Below, in pieces: positions 1 to 5,606 of a stretch of DNA of 6,392 bases. Origin of the DNA: Caldilineaceae bacterium (GTDB lineage: Bacteria; Chloroflexota; Anaerolineae; Caldilineales; Caldilineaceae); contig JAPPKT010000375.1 in the NCBI GenBank assembly GCA_028819675.1, forward strand, positions 1 through 6,392, in the 5' to 3' direction. Made by a program: the position numbers and the translations under genes. Below the pieces are notes generated by a model. That model was given only the letters and a program-made list of their open reading frames with translations. It searched no databases and was not told where the DNA came from. Within the stretch, counting starts at the first letter, position 1, and every line of letters begins with the position of its first letter.

Positions 1-328
1 GCCCCCCCCCCCCCAACGCCCCCTCTCCTACAACACGCCTCATCGACCGGGTGTCTACATTGGTGACAGGTGCCTAATAGAAGGTGCCCAGCCAGACCCC
101 GCTCCGCCAGTCCCATCGAATCCCCCATGGCCAGCCCTTGTGCCAGCCCTGGCCCCCCAAATCTAACGACCTCCCAACTAAGTCTGGCCCTGACAGCTTC
201 CCGCCTCTGCTCCAACAGCCGGCCCATTGTCCCAGCCGCTGCCGGCTTGGATTCCCAGCCTCTTCCTACCCCAAATCCGGGACGCACCCCCCTCAACCGC
301 TCGATTCCGAGAAACAGGGGGCTGCTGC
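1..328. other. Cytosine-rich non-coding region
   Basis: I see no supportable gene here. The plus strand is markedly C-rich and G-poor, starting with an uninterrupted run of 13 C at 2-14, and it is scattered with CCC and CCCC runs. On the minus strand these are G-runs that could form G-quadruplex-like structures. A short direct repeat AGGTGCC occurs at 68-74 and 82-88. Plus-strand open frames translate to Ser/Pro-rich sequence without domain character. A minus-strand frame is open from 227 to the left edge but reads as low-complexity Gly/Arg/Leu sequence. This is best treated as intergenic DNA upstream of the 424 gene. Confidence 0.6.
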
Positions 329-334
329 TATAAT
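305..334 (+). promoter_or_regulatory. Candidate sigma-70-type promoter
   Basis: A perfect TATAAT lies at 329-334. The best -35 candidate is TTCCGA at 305-310 with an 18-nt spacer; it matches TTGACA at only three of six positions. Transcription would begin near 341, leaving an untranslated leader of about 80 nt before the ATG at 424. A small palindrome, GGACC-T-GGTCC (353-363), would sit just inside the transcript. The -10 box is convincing in a C-rich background, but the -35 is weak, and the TATAAT overlaps the ATG of a possible leader ORF at 333. Confidence 0.45.
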
Positions 335-423
335 GGCAAAGAAATTTTTCACGGACCTGGTCCAGCCTCGACGACGGGGCTTCCCTTGGTCCGCGCAGCA
401 GCCAAGCGGCAGACGGAACTGAT

Positions 424-1050
424 ATGAAAGCATTCACAGTCATGTGGCGCACGATTAAGGCGCTCTATGAAGATCTGCTCCTTTGGGTCTGGCTCAGCGT
501 CCTCTGGTGGGTCGGGATTTTCCTGGTACTGCCCGCGGGACCGGTGACGGCAGGTATCCACAACGCGGCCAACCGCGTCGCCAACTACCGCAGGGTGGAG
601 AGCGGTTTCTTCTGGGACGGCGCAAAGTCCACCATCGGCAAGAGCTGGCTCCTGCTCGGCATCAATCTGCTGATGATCGCCGGCGTCTCGGTGAACATCC
701 GCTTCTACGGCGCCAGCACCGCCAGTTGGGCCCAGATCATCAGTATCGTATGGGTCTGGATCCTGATCATCGTTCTCATGGCGGGTCAATACTTCTTTCC
801 CTTGCTCTGGCAGCAGGACGAAATGAGTATCAAGATGGTCCTCAGAAACGCCTTCATTCTCGCCCTGCGCCACCCTCTCTATACCTTTCTCATGTTCCTC
901 TTCCAGGTCCTGTTGCTCGTCGTCAGTTTTGTTACCGTACTGCCAATCTTTCTGCTCACACCGGCGGCGGTCGTGTTGGCGATGAACTTCAGCTTGGTCG
1001 GCTTGCTGCAGGAACTGGATCTTGCGCCGGAGCCGCCGCCAGGCGCGTAA
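424..1050 (+). CDS. YesL/DUF624-like integral membrane protein
   Basis: A 208-residue membrane protein of unknown biochemical role. Hydrophobic segments lie at about 18-40, 75-92, 103-123 and 152-195, the last long enough for two passes, giving four or five helices. The layout fits the YesL/DUF624 family: an N-terminal helix ending in LPAGPVTAGIHNAANRV (36-52), a polar stretch with a GFFWDG turn (61-66), a helix ending in QYFFPLLWQ (122-130), and then the RNAFILALRHP segment (141-151). In other bacteria this family often sits beside ABC sugar-transport genes, so its place before a molybdenum hydroxylase is not informative about function. The ATG at 424 has only a weak GGA six nt upstream; the hydrophobic architecture supports this start. 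It ends 55 nt before the FAD subunit and may be co-transcribed with it. The family assignment is from recognised motifs and should be checked with a profile search. Confidence 0.8.
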   Translation: MKAFTVMWRTIKALYEDLLLWVWLSVLWWVGIFLVLPAGPVTAGIHNAANRVANYRRVESGFFWDGAKSTIGKSWLLLGINLLMIAGVSVNIRFYGASTASWAQIISIVWVWILIIVLMAGQYFFPLLWQQDEMSIKMVLRNAFILALRHPLYTFLMFLFQVLLLVVSFVTVLPIFLLTPAAVVLAMNFSLVGLLQELDLAPEPPPGA

Positions 1051-1105
1051 TCCCTGCACGAGTAACCCGCACCACGTTTCCCAATTCCAAAAACTTAGAT
1101 CAACA

Positions 1106-1924
1106 ATGGCAATTCTCGCGGAATATCACAGACCAAAGACCCTGACCGACGCCCTCGATCTACTGGCTGATCGTACCGCACGGCGCCTGCCCCTGGCCGG
1201 GGGCACCCATCTCGTGGGAGCCCTGGAAACGCGGCAGCGGCGCGACGTCGACGGCGTTGTCGACCTGGCCGCCCTGGAACTGTCCTACATCAGGCACATC
1301 GATTCCAGCCTGCATGTCGCCGCCATGACAACCCTTACCGAATTGGTCGAACATCCTCAATGCGCAGATCTGGCCGCCGGCATCCTGCCGGCTACCGCCC
1401 GCTTTGAAGGACCCCAGAACCTGCGCAACGCCGCCACAGTCGGCGGCCTCGTCGCACTTGCCGAGCCCGACAGCGAACTTTTCGCCGCCTTACTGGCGCT
1501 CAACGCCTCGGTCGTAGCCGTCGACAAAGACGGTGGCGAGTCGCACCGGCTGTTGGAAGATTTCACCCTTTCCAACCCTCGGTCCTCGCATGGTCCCATG
1601 CTGATAACCGGGATTCAGTTGCCCCTTGTCCATGCCAAAGCCGGCCACGCGCGTATTGCCCGAACGCCGATGGACCGGTGCATCGTTGCCGCAGTTGCTG
1701 TCGCCGCCGCCAACGGCGACCTCTCCCGGAGTGGAGCCTCCAGCGGCGGAAACCGCGCAGACTCGACTCGAACAGCCCTCTGCGGCGTAGGTTCCCGTCC
1801 CCGAATCGCTGGTGGCCCGCTCGTCCCCGCAGGTGATTTCAGAGGAAGCGGCGAATACAGGTTGGCCATGGCCGAAGTCGTGGGCCGGCGGGCGCGGGCT
1901 GACGCCACAGGCTCTCACCCATAG
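1106..1924 (+). CDS. Molybdenum hydroxylase FAD-binding subunit (CoxM/XdhB/YgfM-like)
   Basis: A 272-residue FAD subunit of the xanthine dehydrogenase family. It would take electrons from the FeS centres of the partner enzyme and pass them to an acceptor in the cytoplasm. The FAD-binding domain shows AGGTHL at 31-36 and ATVGG at 110-114, equivalent to the two FAD pyrophosphate loops of CoxM. The Asn usually following TVGG is Leu115. The C-terminal domain carries RIARTPMDR (183-191), TALCGVGSRP (223-232) and a DFRGSGEYRLAM block, all typical of the family. Residues 207-220 form an unusual Ser/Gly/Arg-rich stretch just before TALCGVG. The ATG at 1106 starts at the expected N-terminus (EYHRP, ALDLL); an upstream in-frame ATG at 1022 would add 28 basic residues unlike the family and overlap the previous gene. 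There is no clear SD. The gene lies 47 nt before the catalytic subunit, so the pair is probably one transcription unit. Substrate cannot be read from this subunit. Confidence 0.87.
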   Translation: MAILAEYHRPKTLTDALDLLADRTARRLPLAGGTHLVGALETRQRRDVDGVVDLAALELSYIRHIDSSLHVAAMTTLTELVEHPQCADLAAGILPATARFEGPQNLRNAATVGGLVALAEPDSELFAALLALNASVVAVDKDGGESHRLLEDFTLSNPRSSHGPMLITGIQLPLVHAKAGHARIARTPMDRCIVAAVAVAAANGDLSRSGASSGGNRADSTRTALCGVGSRPRIAGGPLVPAGDFRGSGEYRLAMAEVVGRRARADATGSHP

Positions 1925-1971
1925 CCGGGAGACCTTGCAGACTTCTGGACTCAATCCACTACATCCCAACC

Positions 1972-4900
1972 ATGCCCTCTTCAATCTCACTCACAGTCAA
2001 CGGAACCCACCATCTCATCGACGTCTTCCCCGGAGAGCTGCTGCGGACGGCTTTGCGCCGTCTGCGTATCTTCAGCCTCAAACATGGCGACGAGACAGGC
2101 GAAAGCGGCGCAGATGCTATTCTCTTCACCCGAACGCCGGACGACCCCAGGAGCTACCGCCTTGTCAACAGCGGAATCCTGCTGGCTGCCCAAGCCGACG
2201 GTGCTTCGGTCGTCACCCTGGAAGGGTTGGAGGGCGAAGAAGATGACGGCGCAGAAAGGAGCTTGCAGGAACGCCTGTCTCCTCGCATCTCCACCTTGCA
2301 GCAGCAGTTCATCGAGTGTGGCGCGATTCAGTGCGGCTACTGCACGCCCGCGCAGATCCTGGCCGCCCAGCACCTGCTGGACAAGGACCCCCGGCCCAGC
2401 GAAGACGCCGTGCGCGAAGCCATCGCCGGCGTTCTCTGCCGCTGCACAGGCTACCTGAAACCTGTTCAGGCCATCCTCCGCGCTGCCGCCCAGCTGCAGG
2501 GAGAGACCCCTCCCGCTCCCGAAATAGACGTACGCGACGCCCCCGCAACCGGCGAATGGCCGGCCTCGGACCAGCTCCCTTCAAACGGCTGGCACGACGG
2601 CGGGCCCGACACACAAACACAGACCCGCATCGTCCCCGTGACCGTCGCGCCGCCCAAAACCCATGTCGTCAACAAGCCCGAACCAAAGGTGGACGCCGTC
2701 AAACTGGCCAAAGGTCGGCCCGTCTTTGCCGACGATGTCGAGCTGCCCGGCATGCTCTATGGCGGCCTCCTCACCAGCCCCGTCGCCCATGCCCGCATTC
2801 TTTCGATCGATACTTCCGATGCGCTCGCGTTGCCCGGTGTGCACGCCGTCCAGACCTACGCCGACCTGCCCCGCGTCATCTACGCCAGCGGCGGCCAGAG
2901 CTACCCCCAGCCGCCCCCCTACGACCAGGTCTGCCTCGATTCAAAAGTCCGCTACGTCGGCGACAGGGTGGCGACCGTGGCCGCTGAAACGCCAGAGCTT
3001 GTGCAGGAGGCGCTGGAACGCATCAAGGTCGAATATGAGGAGCTGCCCGCCGCCTTCTCACCTGAAGAAGCGATGCAGACCGGCGCGCCCGTGATTCACG
3101 ACGAAGACGACGCCCAAATGATTCACGACGCCAAACGCAACGTCGCCGTCAAACTGCTCGTGGACCATAACGACGTTGATGCCGCGCTCGAATCTGCCGA
3201 CTTTGTCTTCGAAAGCGAGTACCGCGTTCACCAGGTGCAGCAGGCCAGCATCGAGCCCCACATCGTCATCACCTACTGGGATGAAGACGACCGGCTCGTC
3301 ATCCGCACCAGTACCCAGGTCCCCTTCCACGTCCGCCGCATGGTCGCGCCCCTCCTCGGCCTGCCCGTCCGCCGCATCCGCGTCGTGAAACCCCGCATCG
3401 GCGGCGGCTTCGGCGGCAAGCAGGAGATGCTCATCGAAGACCTCTGCGCCCATCTCACCATTGCGACGGGCCGCCCGGTCAAGTTCGAATACACACGCCA
3501 GATGGAGTTTAGCTCCGCCCGCACACGCCATCCGCAACGGCTGCGATTCCGCAGCGGCGTGGATGCATCCGGAAAACTGGTCGGGATGGAAGTCCGGGTG
3601 GTTGCCGACACCGGCGCCTACGGGACACACGGTCTCACCGTGCAGATGGTCACCGGCTTTCGCGCCCTCAGCACCTACTGGCTGCCCGCAGCCCGCTTCG
3701 ACTGTGATGTCGTCTACACCAACAAACCCGTACCCGGTGCATTCCGCGGCTACGGCGCACCCCAGGCCCTCTTCGGCCTGGAGCAGCACATGGAGGAAAT
3801 GGCGCTCGCCTTCGGAATGGACCCGGTGGAATTCAAGCGCCTCAACTGGGTCAAAGAGGGCCAGTCACTGCCCATGGCGGTGGCGATGGGAGAAGGACGC
3901 GAGGGTTTCCCCCAAACGGTGGAGAGCAGCGGCCTCGCAGAGTGCGTTGAAGCCGGGGCCGAGTCCATCGGCTGGGACCGCCGCAACGACCCCGATTGGA
4001 TGGCGCCGCCCGACCGCCCCCATATCCGCCGCGGCATCGGCCTCGCAATCTGTATGCACGGGACCGGCATCGCCGGGCTCGACATGGGCGCCGCCAGCAT
4101 CAAGCTCAACGACGACGGCTCCTTCAACCTCCTGGTCGGCGCAACCGACCTCGGAACCGGCTCCGATACCGTCCTCGCCCAGATCGCAGCCGAAGCGCTC
4201 GGCGTGCCCCTCGAGCAGATCCTCATCTACAGCAGCGATACCGACTTCACACCCTTCGACACCGGCGCCTACGCCAGCAGCACCACCTACATCTCCGGCG
4301 GCGCCGTCCTCAAAGCCGCCGAAGACGTCAGCAGCCAAATCCGCCGCCACGCCGCCGCGCACCTGTTCGAAGGTGTCGACGCCGATCAGCTCTGGCTGGA
4401 AGACCAGAAGGTCATCGCGCCCGGCGGCCAGGCTGTCCCCTTGGAGACTGTCGCCCTCCACAGCATCCACCAGGAGGAGCAGCATCAGATCATGGCCACC
4501 GCCAGCCACATGAGCTACGTCAGCCCCCCTCCCTTCGCCGCCCAGTACGCCGCCCTGGAAGTGGACACGGAGACCGGCCAGGTGACCGTCGAAAAGGCTG
4601 TAATGGCCGTAGACTGCGGCATCGCCATCAATCCGGTCACTGCCAGCGGCCAGGTCGAAGGCGGCATGACCCAGGCCCTGGGCTACGCCCTCTGCGAGGA
4701 GATGCCCTACGACGACAACGGCCGCCTCGAGATCAGCAGATTCGGCGACTACCGAATCCTGGCCGCCAACGAAATACCGGAGCTCGACACCATCCTCGTC
4801 CAGACCTACGAGCCCACCGGCCCCTTCGGCGCCAAAGCCATAGCCGAAATCCCCATGGACGGCATGGCCCCCGCCATCGCCAGCGCCATCTTCGACGCCA

Positions 4901-4974
4901 CCGGCGTACGCATCCGCGAGATCCCCTTCACACCCGAACGGGTGTGGCGGGCCTTGAAAAGTGAGAAAAAGTAA
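1972..4974 (+). CDS. Fused [2Fe-2S]/molybdopterin catalytic subunit, XdhD-like
   Basis: A 1000-residue xanthine-dehydrogenase-family subunit that hydroxylates a substrate at a Mo-pterin centre. Residues 1-80 form a ferredoxin-like domain whose four cluster cysteines are replaced (Asp40, Ser45, Asp48, Gly68). Residues 110-175 form the helical [2Fe-2S] domain with an intact Cys121-x2-Cys124-x31-Cys156-x-Cys158 motif. A Pro/Thr-rich linker (about 176-235) leads to the Mo domain, which opens with VNKPEPKVDAVKL. Mo-domain signatures are RIGGGFGGK (475-483), GAFRGYGAPQ (589-598, Arg592 equivalent to bovine XDH Arg880), GTGSDTVLAQ (728-737), and GAKAIAE (953-959, Glu959 in the catalytic-base position). 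The AYRCSFR loop of CO dehydrogenase is absent. Bovine Glu802 appears to align with Gln423. FeS-Mo fusion beside a separate FAD gene recalls E. coli XdhD/YgfM. The substrate is probably an N-heterocycle or purine-like compound, but this is inference. No SD precedes the ATG; EISLTVNG-like family N-termini support it. No XdhC-type maturation gene is in the window. Confidence 0.92.
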   Translation: MPSSISLTVNGTHHLIDVFPGELLRTALRRLRIFSLKHGDETGESGADAILFTRTPDDPRSYRLVNSGILLAAQADGASVVTLEGLEGEEDDGAERSLQERLSPRISTLQQQFIECGAIQCGYCTPAQILAAQHLLDKDPRPSEDAVREAIAGVLCRCTGYLKPVQAILRAAAQLQGETPPAPEIDVRDAPATGEWPASDQLPSNGWHDGGPDTQTQTRIVPVTVAPPKTHVVNKPEPKVDAVKLAKGRPVFADDVELPGMLYGGLLTSPVAHARILSIDTSDALALPGVHAVQTYADLPRVIYASGGQSYPQPPPYDQVCLDSKVRYVGDRVATVAAETPELVQEALERIKVEYEELPAAFSPEEAMQTGAPVIHDEDDAQMIHDAKRNVAVKLLVDHNDVDAALESADFVFESEYRVHQVQQASIEPHIVITYWDEDDRLVIRTSTQVPFHVRRMVAPLLGLPVRRIRVVKPRIGGGFGGKQEMLIEDLCAHLTIATGRPVKFEYTRQMEFSSARTRHPQRLRFRSGVDASGKLVGMEVRVVADTGAYGTHGLTVQMVTGFRALSTYWLPAARFDCDVVYTNKPVPGAFRGYGAPQALFGLEQHMEEMALAFGMDPVEFKRLNWVKEGQSLPMAVAMGEGREGFPQTVESSGLAECVEAGAESIGWDRRNDPDWMAPPDRPHIRRGIGLAICMHGTGIAGLDMGAASIKLNDDGSFNLLVGATDLGTGSDTVLAQIAAEALGVPLEQILIYSSDTDFTPFDTGAYASSTTYISGGAVLKAAEDVSSQIRRHAAAHLFEGVDADQLWLEDQKVIAPGGQAVPLETVALHSIHQEEQHQIMATASHMSYVSPPPFAAQYAALEVDTETGQVTVEKAVMAVDCGIAINPVTASGQVEGGMTQALGYALCEEMPYDDNGRLEISRFGDYRILAANEIPELDTILVQTYEPTGPFGAKAIAEIPMDGMAPAIASAIFDATGVRIREIPFTPERVWRALKSEKK

Positions 4975-5157
4975 ATGGCTCTAAAGGAACACCTGTTGCG
5001 CCTTGTCGACAACATCTTCTTTCTGGAAAAACTGAAAGAATTTTGGGCGGCACAGCGGGCACTGAAAGCATTGAAAGAGTGGCAGTCTGACCCGTCGACA
5101 GCCCGACCCTGGCGGGAAGTCTTCACTGAAATGGGCGTAAACGTCAGCGACGAATAG
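4975..5157 (+). CDS. Small hypothetical protein, abutting the catalytic subunit
   Basis: A 60-residue ORF that I do not recognise. Its ATG follows the upstream TAA with no gap, the arrangement expected for translational coupling by a terminating ribosome. Residues 1-36 are rich in Leu, Lys, Glu, Ala and aromatics and would form an amphipathic helix (HLLRLVDNIFFLEKLKEFW at 6-24). The tail WREVFTEMGVNVSDE (46-60) resembles the short 'LEEVLAELGL' ends seen in Phd/RelB-type antitoxins and other small regulators, but there is no adjacent toxin gene. The only ribosome-binding-like signal is a purine-rich GTGAGAAAAAG just upstream. It could be a real small protein co-expressed with the hydroxylase, or a chance ORF; the codons read plausibly and no better frame competes. 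Confidence 0.5.
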   Translation: MALKEHLLRLVDNIFFLEKLKEFWAAQRALKALKEWQSDPSTARPWREVFTEMGVNVSDE

Positions 5158-5327
5158 TCGCTGACCAGTCGTGCATCAAGTCTGGGAAAGAAGAGCGAGG
5201 AAGATTCCGGCGAGACTCGGTATGTAGCCCAATGACCTGCGAGTCCTGAAGACCCTTTCGGCGCAGTTCAGTGCAATCGGATCCCCATCACTCACCACGC
5301 CCAACAAAAAGCACAGTTGGCCTAGCT

Positions 5328-5342
5328 AACGCTTTAAGCGTT
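5328..5342. promoter_or_regulatory. Perfect 15-nt palindrome, possible operator
   Basis: AACGCTTTAAGCGTT is two perfect 7-nt half-sites around a central T. The size and symmetry suit a dimeric helix-turn-helix regulator of the LacI type. It is not followed by a T-tract, so it does not look like an intrinsic terminator. It lies about 265 nt upstream of the zinc-finger gene and 170 nt after the small ORF, so the gene it would control is unclear. The regulatory role is inference from symmetry alone. Confidence 0.35.
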
Positions 5343-5441
5343 CTCTGTCAGTCTCCTCCGTTTTGGCCTACGAAGACTGTCCTTGCGAAAGACATTTCAG
5401 AGCTGTTTGGGGCTCACTAACATTTCCTTACAACCAGGCAT

Positions 5442-5495
5442 CCATCGTAGGGGCACCCCTTGTGGGTGCCCTCTTGGTTGCCTCACCCTCGATGG
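5442..5495. repeat. Nested inverted-repeat element (REP/MITE-like)
   Basis: An inner stem GGGCACCC (5451-5458) pairs with GGGTGCCC (5464-5471) around a CTTGT loop. An outer pair CCATCG (5442-5447) and CGATGG (5490-5495) encloses it. GTAGGGGCACCC-loop-GGGTGCCC units of this kind occur as dispersed intergenic repeats in several bacterial genomes and commonly generate spurious peptides. Only one copy is visible here, so repetition across the genome is inferred rather than seen. It may be a palindromic remnant of a small non-autonomous transposable element. Confidence 0.55.
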
Positions 5496-5511
5496 GGCTT
5501 CGTGAAACCTC

Positions 5512-5532
5512 TTGTCCCTCGTGGAGGGACAA
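5512..5532. repeat. Tight 9-bp hairpin
   Basis: TTGTCCCTC (5512-5520) pairs perfectly with GAGGGACAA (5524-5532) around a three-base GTG loop. It begins 16 nt after the nested hairpin element and may be part of the same composite repeat. The sequence after it is not T-rich, so an intrinsic terminator is unlikely on the plus strand. On the minus strand the downstream bases are also not a T-tract. Confidence 0.5.
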
Positions 5533-5586
5533 CATATCGCATTCACCTCTCAACGCCCTGACCCAAGCCGTAGACTCAAAGAGCGC

Positions 5587-5594
5587 GGAAGGAG
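5587..5594 (+). promoter_or_regulatory. Strong Shine-Dalgarno for the zinc-finger gene
   Basis: GGAAGGAG ends 9 nt before an in-frame TTG (5604) and 12 nt before the ATG (5607). It is the only strong SD in the window. The spacing slightly favours TTG, while codon preference favours ATG; the two differ by one residue. Confidence 0.6.
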
Positions 5595-5606
5595 CACAGA
5601 CAATTG

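Larger units (their letters stand above)
5158..5606. other. Intergenic spacer with palindrome and hairpin repeats
   Basis: About 450 nt without a convincing gene, lower in GC than the flanking coding DNA. It holds a weak inverted repeat GACTCG/CGAGTC (5214-5219 and 5240-5245), a perfect 15-nt palindrome at 5328-5342, a nested hairpin element at 5442-5495, a tight hairpin at 5512-5532, and a strong SD at 5587-5594 for the next gene. The one open frame across the region (5363-5641) translates through the hairpin element and overlaps the zinc-finger gene in another frame, so it is not called. No trace of a toxin gene is visible in any frame, although zinc-finger proteins of this type often have one upstream. 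Confidence 0.6.

Noticed and set aside
1..227. Minus-strand frame open from 227 to the left edge (at least 75 codons)
   Set aside because: The translation is Gly/Arg/Leu-rich, ends in a poly-Gly run from the C tract, and has no recognisable domain; the openness follows from C-rich composition.
70..333. Plus-strand ORF of 87 codons in the upstream region
   Set aside because: The product is Ser/Pro-rich, it overlaps a second frame of similar length, and it lacks domain features and an SD.
1022..1105. Upstream ATG at 1022 as start of the FAD subunit
   Set aside because: It would add 28 basic residues without family similarity and overlap the previous gene; the ATG at 1106 gives the standard N-terminus and places the FAD loops at 31-36 and 110-114.
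2089..2175. Sequencing error or frameshift as the cause of the missing cluster cysteines
   Set aside because: The surrounding family residues stay in register on both sides, the replacements are Asp, Ser, Asp and Gly (several need two or more base changes from Cys codons), and no alternative frame restores the cysteines.
3058..3789. Long minus-strand ORF of 243 codons antisense to the catalytic subunit
   Set aside because: It is the mirror of a high-GC gene with strong third-position bias; the plus strand encodes clear Mo-binding motifs throughout.
1972..4974. Identification as aerobic CO dehydrogenase large subunit
   Set aside because: The AYRCSFR-type active-site loop is absent; the corresponding region reads PVPGAFRGYGAPQ, as in the xanthine-dehydrogenase side of the family.
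5214..5245. GACTCG/CGAGTC inverted repeat as terminator of the operon
   Set aside because: Only 6 bp with a 20-nt loop and no following T-tract.
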